Shown: positions 10,464 through 20,600 of the stretch, in pieces
How the letters are laid out: each line of letters starts with the position of its first letter
Position numbering within the stretch: the stretch's first letter is position 1
Source: Euleptes europaea
Lineage: Eukaryota; Chordata; Lepidosauria; Squamata; Sphaerodactylidae
Reading direction: 5' to 3'
Assembly (NCBI RefSeq): GCF_029931775.1
Contig: NC_079325.1
Location: 53,676,286-53,740,285 of the forward strand
Length of the DNA stretch: 64,000 nucleotides
Position numbers and translations under genes: made by a program
The notes under the pieces: generated by a model
Seen by the model: the letters and a program-made list of their open reading frames with translations, nothing else
Database searches by the model: none
Told to the model about the DNA's origin: nothing

Positions 10464-11303
10464 GTCTAGGACAGTGGTTCCCAACCTTTTTCGAGTCGCG
10501 ACCCCCTTTTTTCAATTGCCAAGTAACCTGCGACCCCCGCCACATTTGCATAAAGCCCCCCGTTCCTTTTTACCTCAGGCTCGCCTCCCCCATTTTGGGC
10601 GGGGGCAAGCAACAAGTGCCCCCCTTCTCCTTTCCACCTCAGGCGCGTCCCTCCGCTGGGGACCCCGAAGAGGAGCAACAAGTGCCCCCTTTCTTTTTGA
10701 CCTCAGGCTCGCCTCCCCCATTTTTTTTGGGGGGGGAGAGACACAACAAGTGCCCCCTTTATCCTTTCCACCTGAGGCGCACCCCTCCATTTTGTGTGTG
10801 TGAGGGGCCTGAATAGAAGCAACAAGCACCCCCTCTTTCCTTTCCCCCTCAGGCTCGCCCCTCCATTTTGTGTGTGTGTGGGGGCCCGAAGAGAAGCAAC
10901 AAGTGCACCTCCCTGATTTTCCCTCAGGCGCGCGCCCCCCGTCCATTTTGGTGCTTCACTTTTCCCGGTCTCTGCAACCTCCTCCTCTTCCCGCCCCCGA
11001 AGGAAGAGGAGGAGGGAGGGCCGGAGCGGCGCTAGAACCGCCCGCCGCGACTGGCTCCTCTTCGCCCTTCCGATGGGGGCTGACTCACCAGCAGGGAGAA
11101 GAGGCGGGTGAGGGGGCGAAGTCCCCGCCGGCCAGGGAAGCAGCAGCGCCTCCCGCGCGCCCCTCCGACTCCCGGCGCCACTTCTGGCCGCCCGGCACCT
11201 TTCCTCCCAGCCGCCGCTGAGGTAAAAGCACGAAGGGGCTGCCGTGACCCCCCAGAAAACACTTCGGGTCGCGACCCACAGGTTGGGAACCACTGGTCTA
11301 GGA
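10464..11303. mobile_element. Non-autonomous hAT element with minisatellite, GC-rich core
   Basis: The element is 10472-11295, flanked by a perfect 8-bp duplication GTCTAGGA (10464-10471, 11296-11303). The inverted ends are long: CAGTGGTTCCCAACC with GAGTCGCGACCC on the left, and GGGTCGCGACCC with GGTTGGGAACCACTG on the right. The interior has a tandem array (about 10600-10935) and a CpG-rich stretch (about 10940-11240). Long open frames here come from base composition and tandem structure; they resemble no protein. Confidence 0.85.
10600..10935. repeat. Minisatellite, about five units of 68-78 bp
   Basis: Units restart at CAACAAGTGCCCCC-type sequences near 10608, 10677, 10744, 10819 and 10897. 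Each contains CCTCAGGC(T/G)CGC and a CCCCATTTT or CTCCATTTT box. The array sits inside the hAT element and varies in unit length. Confidence 0.75.
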
Positions 11304-11404
11304 GGAGCCATGGTCTTACTCATTCAACCCCTCCTTCCTTTGCACATGTCTCTGTAATGTGTCTAACATGCTATACTTTTTCAGATTTCTGTAATCCTAG
11401 TACA

Positions 11405-11720
11405 CTGCTTATAAGAGCCCTGTGGCACAGAGTAGTAAGCTGCAGTACTGCAGTCAAAAGCTCTGCTCACGACCTGAGTTCGATCCCTACGGAAGTTGGT
11501 TTCAGGTAGCCGGCTCAAGGTTGACTCAGCCTTCCATCCTTCCAAGGTCGGTAAAATGAGTACCCAGGTTGCTGGGGGTAAAGGGAAGATGACTGGGGAA
11601 GGCAATGGCAAACCACCCCATAAACAAAGTCTGCCTAGAAAACGTCGGGATGTGACGTCACCCCATGGGTCAGGAATGACCCGGTGCTTGCACAGGGGAT
11701 CTTTACCTTTAGTACACTGC
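11405..11720 (+). mobile_element. tRNA-derived SINE of the Sauria type
   Basis: The head CCCTGTGGCACAGAGTAGTA and GAGTTCGATCCC give tRNA A and B boxes. The 3' part (GGCAATGGCAAACCACCCC, AACGTCGGGATGTGACGTCA, CAGGAATGACCCGGTGCTTG) is repeated at 52.7 kb. From general knowledge, squamate SINEs with this tail share their 3' end with Bov-B LINEs; the family name is my inference. Confidence 0.72.
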
Positions 11721-12101
11721 TTATTAGATGTCACATATTGACTGTATCGATTTACACTGTGTAATCCACTCTGAATCTCAGTGAGATAATAAATAAATGA
11801 CTGGCTAATCAGATACTTTCTGGTTTGCAGCAAACCACAGAAGCTGGAGGGACCATATAGTCCCAAAGCTTCTTCCAGGCTTGTTCAGAAAGGTGGGGGG
11901 AGGTAAACTCAACCTGAAAGTTGAATCAAAATAAAAGGTTTGAGCTGAACAAAGCTAAAATAACAACAAATATATAATTTTTAATATGGTGCACAGTATA
12001 GTTGAAAACACAGGGCCTATAAAGTAGGCTAACTATTCCCAATAGATAAATACCTATAACACAATCACAGTTGATGTAAAGCCATACCATGACCAAACTA
12101 G

Positions 12102-12140
12102 GACCAGATGCGTTTCGGCCTCATATAGGCCTTCTTCATA
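12102..12140 (-). ncRNA. Hammerhead-ribozyme-like motif, left terminal copy
   Basis: On the minus strand a GGCC/GGCC stem is followed by GAAAC and GCATC, then TGGTC. This is the arrangement of hammerhead stem II, the GAAA core and the cleavage-site side. The first core segment is a poor match in this copy. Confidence 0.35.
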
Positions 12141-12145
12141 GAAAA

Positions 12146-12236
12146 TATAATGTCAGGCTTCTAAGGATGTGTATACATCAACAAGTGTCTTTCACACTTG
12201 TTGAGGTATACACATCCTTAGAAGCCTGACATTATA
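12146..12236. repeat. Near-perfect palindrome, arms about 43 nt
   Basis: TATAATGTCAGGCTTC at the left is mirrored by GAAGCCTGACATTATA at the right, with AAGGATGTGTATAC and CAACAAGTG also paired and a loop of about 5 nt. It lies between the left terminal repeat and the second palindrome of the Penelope-like composite. Confidence 0.85.
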
Positions 12237-12240
12237 TACA

Positions 12241-12445
12241 AGTAGTAGAAAAAGGCAAGAGTCCAGTAGCACCTTAAAGACTAACAAAAATATTTTCTGG
12301 TAGGGTATGAGCTTTCGTGAGCCACAGCTCACTTCTTCAGATATCTGAAGAAGTGAGCTGTGGCTCACGAAAGCTCATACCCTACCAGAAAAATATTTTT
12401 ATTAGTCTTTAAGGTGCTACTGGACTCTTGCCCTTTTCTACTACT
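12241..12445. repeat. Near-perfect 205-bp palindrome of a Penelope-like terminal sequence
   Basis: Arms 12241-12342 and 12343-12445 are reverse complements with very few differences; the centre is CAGATATCTG. Each arm reads outward CTGAAGAAGTGAGC, GGCTCACGAAAGC, CCTACCAGAAA, TTAGTCTTTAAGGTGCTACT. The same ACCTTA(A/G)AGAC motif recurs in other Penelope-like pieces here (14.9, 40.5 and 50.0 kb). Two copies are head to head without a spacer. Confidence 0.85.
12342..12379 (+). ncRNA. Hammerhead-ribozyme-like motif, complete core
   Basis: It has CTGAAGA (12345-12351), a perfect 6-bp stem II GTGAGC/GCTCAC with TGTG loop, GAAA (12369-12372), a self-complementary AGCT for stem III, CTC as an NUH cleavage triplet, and a 3-bp stem I TAT/ATA. 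This fits the minimal hammerheads known from Penelope-like elements, thought to act as dimers. The mirrored arm gives the same motif on the minus strand at about 12306-12343. Confidence 0.5.
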
Positions 12446-12635
12446 GCAGACAGACTAACACGGCTACCCACTGTGAATTATATACAAGGTGTGAGATGCG
12501 AGCCATATTCTAACATACATGGAATGAATATTTTTACAAGAAGCCACATAAAACAAAAGGGCTTTTATATATTTTTCTCTTTGTATTATGAGATTGAATA
12601 TGTTAGGATGTGTACTATATTACGATTTTATGTAT

Positions 12636-12678
12636 GACCACTGAGGAAGGCCTATATGAGGCTGAAATGTGCCTGGTC
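12636..12678 (+). ncRNA. Hammerhead-ribozyme-like motif, right terminal copy
   Basis: GACCA, then CTGAGGA, stem II AGGCC...GGCT, GAAA and TGGTC. The outer GACCA/TGGTC would form a 5-bp stem I. The cleavage triplet position is a poor match, so this copy is probably inactive. Confidence 0.35.
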
Positions 12679-12869
12679 CTAGTTTGGTCCTAATTTGGTC
12701 ATTGCATGGATATACATCAACTGTGTATGTGTTATATGTATTTATCAATTGGGAATAGTTAGCCTACATTATAGGCCCCGTGTTTTTAACTATACTGTGC
12801 ACCATATTAAAAATTATATATTTGTTGTTATTTTAGCGTTGTTCAGCTCAGCCCTTTTATTTTGTTGAG

Positions 12870-14119
12870 ATATAGCACCAAATGACTGAACCAAGCCACT
12901 CTAGGCAAACGGCAGCTCCAATATTCTGTCTGCTACCTCATGGGCTTCTGATGTACTCTCAAGAGTAGTCCTTTTTCTCAATGATTCCACCTCTTCTTGT
13001 GCTCCTTAGCTACCCAGTCTGAAATGCAGGCAAAACACTGGTGAGTCAGTGTGGTGTAGCAGGGCTGCTGTGAGGCTGAAATGTAGACAGCAAGAAACAT
13101 GTACACTCCCCTGGGCTCCTTGGAGGAATAAGAATGGGCTAGGAGATTTGTGTTTTGATATTTCAGTTTTGTAGAGGGAAACAAACTTTGGGCCCATGGA
13201 GTATAGCAAATAGATTACTGAACTCAAAACTGAAAAGAAAAAAAACTAATACGTGTCTCTGTTTATACCCAAAACTTACTAAGTACTTGGGGAAATTCTG
13301 TTTTCCAGTCTACCTTACAAGTTTTTTGCAACACTGAAAATCCTTATATAAATGTTTATTAATTAACAGGCTTTTAATGCTTTTCCCCCCACCCCTATTT
13401 CAAACATTTAGTAAATGTATGTGTACCTCCCATGCAAACTTGGATAATACTTAATGCCCCCATATCTGATATGCTATTACAGGTCCAAATAATATCAGTC
13501 ATTCCACCAGGGTCTCATTCACCAATTCATCCTCCATCATTATTTATTATTTACTTGACATTATATATACATATAGATGTGTGTGTATTCATAGAACAAG
13601 TTAGTAAGTGTTTTCAGAGAAGAATAAATGGACACAAACCATTTATAAAAATGGCAACAACCTCTACTGCTGAAAGTCACAATTCTTCCACTAAGCGACT
13701 TCAAATGGAGACTCCAAAAAGAAGACAGATTGTATCAATCAGTTTGATCCTGTCAATTAAGGTTTTAGTACACCACGGGTGTAATGGCGCTTAACATTAG
13801 GCCACCACCAATTACAGCTGCTGTGAAGGGTTGCAGTGCTTACGTGGCATACTTTTTGAGCTTCGCATCAAAGCGTCAGAGACTACCTCTTCAGTCTCAT
13901 GTCCTCTTAACCCACCGTTCATTTCCCCCCTCTCTGCTATGTATCTATTCCTGATGTCACTTCATGCATCAGACGAAGCGGGCTCCCCTGTGGCAACGAA
14001 GTCTGTTATTGCCGTAAGGCTCCCTTTATCCTCATAATCTACCATCCTTCAACCTCACGGAAAATTAACAGCCTTTTCCGTAAAACAGAAAATTAGATCC
14101 TGACAGAATTGCCACCCAC
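12870..14119. other. Spacer between transposons and the shared promoter; no gene seen
   Basis: AT-rich sequence without a recognised exon or repeat family. If the DOLK leader intron is right, this is its upstream part. Confidence 0.5.
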
Positions 14120-14620
14120 CTCTTCCGCCGGCCTTCACAGGCTCCCAGGATTCATTAATTCGACTGGGGGCCGCCATCTTGATGACGCGCCAAAACACCG
14201 CATCACGTGTCCCCAAGAGAGCCAGAGAATTAGGCGCTTCCTCCCCCCTCCCCTTTTCCCTTTCCCGCCCTCTCCTCCCACCAACGGTCGCAAGGAGGGC
14301 GCCGCGCGCGCATCTCCCGCCCGCGGCGCTTTGGAGCCACGTGACCCCGGGCGCTCCCGCCCCTCCTTTGGGGCTCTGACTTCGCGTGGAGTCCAGGAGA
14401 AAGTGGAGGGCGGGGAAAAGAGCCTCACGTGACAGGGGGAGAAAGAAAGATGGCGGACAGCGGGCTGTGCGCGAGGTAGGAGGAAGTGGCGCGCGCGCGT
14501 TTTTCGGCCGGCCGGGGAGGGAGAGGAAGAACAGCCGCCGAAACACCTGGGCGGGCGGGGGAGGATGAGGAGTTAGGTGATACCTTGAAGGCTGCTGTGG
14601 GGGGGGGGCGGCGGCAGAGG
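14120..14620. promoter_or_regulatory. CpG island; probable bidirectional DOLK/NUP188 promoter
   Basis: A GC- and CpG-rich block surrounds NUP188 exon 1. It carries three palindromic E-boxes CACGTG (14204-14209, 14338-14343, 14426-14431), the last two in (C/T)CACGTGAC context (USF/TFE-type). Two YY1-type motifs AAGATGGCGG lie in opposite orientations: minus strand at 14180-14171 and plus strand at 14447-14456, the second overlapping the NUP188 start codon. I see no TATA box. In human the two genes are also head to head and very close, so a shared promoter is likely. Confidence 0.8.
14450..14475 (+). other. NUP188: NUP188 exon 1 coding part
   Basis: Only nine residues (MADSGLCA plus a split Arg codon) before donor GTAGGA. 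The length differs from human (11 residues), but the following SSRELW is identical. The ATG sits inside a YY1-type AAGATGGCGG, a common design for promoters with start-proximal YY1 sites. Confidence 0.85.
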
Positions 14621-17600
14621 CAAGGCATGAAGGGTTAGCCTCAGTCTTTCCTGTCACGTTTTAAGCGCCCTCTCCCTTCGTCAAAGCGGGGCCCGTGGCG
14701 CTCCTCCCGCCTTATCCTCACAACAACCCTGTGAGGTAGGTGAGGCTGAGAGAGAATAACCGGCTCAAAGTCACCTAGCGTCTGTATGCCGCATTTATAG
14801 CTGTGTGAGTTTCATATCACACGCACATAATTACTATGCCACCTGCTCAGCTGTGGTATTACTCTATAAACAGAAACATTCGGGGAAAGATATACACACA
14901 GCATAACAGATTCAAGTCAGTGGCACCTTAGAGACCGACAGAATTTTCAGGGGCTTGAGCACTGTTATATTGTGTCTTATTTTCTTTGCTTCCCCCCTTT
15001 TCTATTTCTGTATCCTTATTATGAAAATAAAATATATATATATATAAAAAAAAAGAATTTTCAGGGGGTACGCTTTAGACAATTAAAGCTTCCCTTCTTC
15101 AGATACCTGACAAATGGAGCTTGACTCTTGAAAGCTCATACCCCAAAAATCTTGTTGGTCTCTAAGGACTTGAATCTCATTGTTCTGCTGCAGACCAACA
15201 TAGTGACCTTCTGAAACTTGTCTTCATGGAAGGCACACAGTATAGTCTCCATCATGGGCATGAAGCATTATCTTCTGTTGGCAGGAGTTTTTATGTATTT
15301 AAAAGATTTTAACCTTTCTTTCTTACAACATGGGGCTTTCCTGCAGGTACAAAATCCATAAAAACACAAGGAAAAACATACTGTTACCTCATTCTGCCCT
15401 CAAAGACTGACCTCCTTTTGGTGTCATCTCTTTGGGGCTGAGCCACCTGTGGTGACTTGCTGCTGGCTGCAGCTGTGGAGTTAATACTGCCTTGATCTAG
15501 GAATTTCAGCCTATAGCCACCAGCTTAGACGCTGGTTATTTAAAGCTGATGCACTGATCATTAATTTAAAAATCAAAAGCAGCACCATAGTACAAATCAA
15601 TTAAAAATGACCACTTTAGAACTCCCTGTTTGGCCAACATTGCAAATAACAATCTTAGAGCGTCCTTCACATCATTACGATTACAAACCATGCCAACAGC
15701 TTTATTGGTGGGGCGCTACTCTCGAACACCAAGGGATCAACGTGTCTGTATTTGTGGATGCTCAACTTTGGAGGACTTGCCTCATTACACCCTATTTTGC
15801 CCATTGTATGCAGGCCCCAGGGCTAAATTTTTGGCAGGAATGCTATCCGGTATCAATACACACTTGGATGCACAGAAAATTATGTTTCTGTTATCAGATA
15901 TTGATGCATGTGCATCAATATAGAGGCTCTTTGTTTGCTCGTGCAGCAAAGAAAATAAGGTCTAATGTACTGGAATAAGCAGCTACTTTTCTTTTAAATT
16001 GAAATGTTTTAGTATATCCCATTATTTAATATTTTACTTGCTAATCTATTGTATTTGTATTTTATTTATTTGTTTTAGCAAATTGTGATGGCCAATGGTT
16101 ATATACAATAAAATTTTCATTCATTCAATACTGCCTTCCTGTTGGAAATAGGATGCGGGGGTTACATTGAAATGTTATCCTCTGTTGGCAGCTATATGTA
16201 TTTTACACAAGCACACACAATAATATATGAAGCTGCTTTACACTGAGTCTGACCAGTGGTCTGTCTAGTAGTCTGACAGGCTGCAGCTCTCCCAATGCCT
16301 CAGGCAGAGGAATGTGTTTCCCAGCATCTAAACTGAAAAGGGGAGATGGCTAAGGATTGAACCTGGGACATTTTAAACTTGTGCTTTACCTCTGAACTTC
16401 TGTCACACATGTATATGCATAAGGTGGGTTAAAGGAAAATTTAAAATGATAGGGCCAAAAGCCGATGACATGCAAATGGTACCAATAGCAGGATGAGAGC
16501 AGTGTATGAGCCATTCACGACATGAACCGCAGCATTTTTAGCTATACTAATCAACCACCACAATAAGGACATATATTTTCAATGCTCCGATCGTGTTGGA
16601 GTGTAAATTCAATTTTGCAAGGCCTGGGCCTTGGGCTTATGTCTCTGTTAGGTGGCCCATTATTTTTCACATGCCCTGTTGAAGGAGTACGTTTTGATAA
16701 GGAGAATAAAGTTGTAGTAGGTTTCACACTGTACTTCCTGGGTTGACCAGGGGCTTGAGATTTTTATCTCTTATAAGCGTGAACTTTGTTTATCAGAATC
16801 TGGTACTTCTGTCATTACATGTGTTAAAATACAGACACCATTCACTAGTCTGCTTGATTAGATTTGAATTTTATATAACAAAACATTTGTTTTCTAATTT
16901 CAGCTTCCCCCCCTTCCTCTCAGATGGCAAAATTTAATAGATTCAAATTCCCACTCAGCCATAAAGCTTGCTGCATGATCTTGGTTCAGTCTCTGCCTCT
17001 TAGCATAATCTACTGTTCATCTGGCCACATTAAGACACTGGCTTGCTCTGCAGAAAGAAGTGCTACTGCTATTTTGAAATTCTTCAGGAGGGAGGGCGCT
17101 CGGTTTGTTCCTGCTGCTCTAAAACTTTATTCAACAAAAGTGCTCGCTCTTATGAGATATGGGACACAAACCATCCAATTTGGTAATCTTAAAACACTAG
17201 AATTAGTTCAGTTGAAATTCCTAAGATCGCTACTCTACACTCTAAGAGGTACACCTAATGTGGTTTTGAGTCAGGAGGTTGGTCTATGTACGGTAACAAC
17301 TGAAATATGGCAACACCCTTTTTTATTGGTTAAGAGTCCACTTAAAACCTTCGGGTTTAATCCCTATTATGCTTGCTGCTGATCCCTTCCCGCAGTGGTC
17401 TCTTAGAGCCATAGACAAGCTAAGATCTATTGGAATAGACCCAGAACAACTCTTAGAAGGAGGTTTTAATAAAGCAAAAAGTATGGTACATCAGCGACTT
17501 ATTGACATCAAACTGCAAACAGAGTATGCCGCCTTACCTCCTTTTTACAAACACTTGAATCCTAGGTCGAGCATGGCTTTAGCATCATACCTGTCCAATA

Positions 17601-20600
17601 TTTCAAACTCAAATTACAGATGGGCTTTTTCAAGGGCAAGATTTGATGCTTTTCCTTCCTCGGTTCTTTATGGAAGATTTCGACGAACCCCTATGTCTAT
17701 GAGACTTTGCCCCTGCCTTGTGTTTTATTTCACTGTGCTCTGTATGAAGTGGAGATAAAATGGCTAATTGGACCCTTATTAAGGCGTTTTAGTTCCCCTG
17801 GAAATTCCTTGCATCAATGAGAGCATATTTCTGAGATATCTCTTGGAGGATAAGAGTATATGGGTATCACGTTTGGTGGCTAAATTTCTGTAAATTGCGA
17901 TTATCAAACGTAAGTCACTTATAAACAGTTTAGGTTTCATGTAGGTAGGATGTTTTAGCACCTCTAATTTCATTATAGGGTCTATCATTATCCGTGGATT
18001 TTAATGGTTAATCATGTTTAAGATTTTTTAAAATGTTTTATATGTTATATGTTTTGGATCATTTTGATTTCCTTTTTAAAAATTAATACCTTTTATTCTG
18101 TATATGTGATGGATATTTTACTGGTCATGGACTGTTCCAATAAACTGTACTGTACTGTAGCAAAATCTACTTCATGGGGAAATTGTCAGGATAACAGTTT
18201 TTTGTGTATGTGTGTTGCTTGGATGAAGAGTGGAGAAAAATGAATAAATGTTTCACTGACCTTTCATAGTGGGTTCCCCATATTGCCTTCCCCTGAACAA
18301 ACTACTCCAGGCAAATTTGCACACTGAGCCTTTCTCAGCAAGGTTCTCTTGCCCCTCTCTGGCTGCAAAACCCATATAACTCAAGTGAAATATAGTATAT
18401 GAAAAATACTTAGCCTTTGGGTTTCAAGCAACAACTATCTAATGCAACTCTGCTTTTTTCAGGAACGTGTACTTGATTCTTATAGCTTGTAATCTTATGT
18501 GAGGGGTGAGTCTGCCTGCCTACTTAAAACTATTTGGAGCATCCTGAATTGTTCCTGGAAGATTATAGGAATCCACTTTTGATCTTGGGGAAATGATCTA
18601 ACGTGGTCCTGGTGGTCCCTCTCGTCAGGAGCCAGCCACACCATTGCTGCCTCTAATCCTCTTTTAGGGCTGCCTCATATCCAGACAGCCATCATATATA
18701 TAGAAGCACATTCCATTCCTTGGTCTTGTTGGGTTTCTGGTATGACATACTGTAGGGAACATTCTTACATCAGAAATCACTCTGTCTAAGGAACCAGGGA
18801 GGCAGCGTGTCTACATGAAGTGCCACCAAAATGCACTGTGTTCCGCCTCCCTTTAAGGATCCCTACTTGCAGAGTTACCCCTGCTCTGGAGCAAGAAAGA
18901 GACTGGTTGGTCCCACCTCTTACCCTCCTCAAAGCAATGGTAGTCAAATGGAGCCATGGCCTTTCTTCTCTCTTGCAATGCTGCAGGATAGTGGGTTCTC
19001 TCCATTCAACACTGTCTCACTTTGGAGGACTGTATTGAATCTGGAGATACAAAGTCCTGGAGGGGAAAAAAACAGTTCTTGGTGATGGGGGAACACAACT
19101 GTTTTCCCCTCCCCAAGGACATCTTTTCAATTTTTCCAAGAGAAAAAATGGGAAACTTTGAGGAGCTCTGAAAACACACACTCCTATACAATATCTTGTT
19201 TGGAATGAGCAAAAGGCTTTCTAAAACCAGGTGTTACTGGATTTGTGTACAAAATGTTACTCAAAATGTGTAGTTTGAAGATTTTTGTGAGACAATCTGA
19301 AACATATTACTGTAGATGCTGTAGACCTATACAACATGTTTTCAAAGATATCTTCATTGTTTAAATATGATTCCTTTTGTCCATAATTAATATGCTATAA
19401 TGTGTATGATGATAATACAGAGTTGAAGACTTAAGTGTTCTTGATATTATAAAGACTAATGCTATATCCAGATATGCTGCTAGTCCTATTGTAACGGCAT
19501 TATTCTTGTCCAAATAACACATTTTTTCTGCTTTACATAAGTTGTTTTCTGTTTTCAACTGCAATTTCTCCTACCTGTCAGAAAACTAAGATACATGTGC
19601 TAAAGTTGTATAAGGTGCAGCAATTTATGGATTCTCTCCTTCAAGTATTGGGTGTATTCACAGATTTGCTTGTAGAATACTTAGGCATTTGTACTTCTAC
19701 ATTCCATAAATAGGACAAATAGTGCAATTTTGAAAGTTAACTAGGTTATAATGTATGCATTTAATAACTGTTAAATTACTAAGATAACTTTAAGTATTGC
19801 AAACATTTAAATTTTCTCAAAAATTTCCTTTTTCCCCTGCAAAAATTTGAAAAAAAGTTTTTTTCCTCATGGCTTCCACATTTCCAGAAATTTTTTATTT
19901 TGTACTGACCCTAAGGTTTGTAACCTGTTGCTTTCTCTTTGTTCCTAGGAGCAGCAGAGAACTGTGGACCATTCTGCTGGGCAGATCAGCTTTGAGAGAA
20001 CCAGTAAGTAGAGCAAGGGTCAGAGACGGCTTTATTAGAGATGGCTTTCAGGATTTCTGCTTTCATTCTAGTGAGTTTTGTTTTGCTGCTTAGTCTCTTT
20101 CTTTCTCTTTGTACAGTGAGATTTTATCTGTTGGTCTTCTCATGTCTGTTGTGTTTCTCCTCTTTCGATACTGCAGCTTTTTACTAGGAAAGGGGTGCTT
20201 GTATGTGTTTACCCAGTAGTTCCTTTCTGTAGAATGAGCAGACGTGGTGGCCTAGGGTAGAGCTGTGGGCTCTAGGAAAAAGTCTCTTGGTTTGACCTGA
20301 CTGAACTGAGTGTGCCCAGAAGTTGGAAGCACAGTGTCTTTGGCAACTTGCCTTAACTCTTTCACTTGACCTTTTACTAGGTATGCCAGACCACTGCCTG
20401 GCAACTCAAGGAGCAGGTAGACATGACATCACATGATGCATCGACGTTATGTCCGGGTGGAAATCCAGTTGCGATGTCCACTGAAGCTCTGGGAACCATA
20501 GAGTTTCCAGAGTGTCATCTGCTGCCCTGACATCATATCCAGCTTTCACCTGGATTTAGGGCTTTGAAGCATCGTGCAATGTCATTTCCACCCCCACCCC

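Larger units (their letters stand above)
11927..12864. mobile_element. Penelope-like composite, inverted terminal copies
   Basis: A fossil element whose two ends are inverted copies of one another, about 11927-12140 and 12637-12864 (shared AAATTATATATTTGTTGTTA, GGGAATAGTTAGCC, CTAGTTTGGTC). Between them lie two smaller palindromes (12146-12236 and 12241-12445). Near each inner border is a hammerhead-like motif with AGGCCTATATGAGGC and GAAA. Inverted terminal repeats with hammerhead motifs are known from Penelope-like elements. It has no reverse transcriptase and is non-functional; it is a composite of at least two Penelope-like families. Confidence 0.62.

Noticed and set aside
10463-11323. 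Several long overlapping open frames in GC-rich DNA
   Set aside because: They are side effects of a hAT element with a tandem GC-rich array; no frame resembles a protein, and frames exist on both strands.
14055-14657. 200-codon minus-strand open frame through the CpG island
   Set aside because: Composition-driven and low complexity (Pro, Arg, Ser). Only its short MAAPSRINESW part could matter, as an upstream frame in the proposed DOLK leader.
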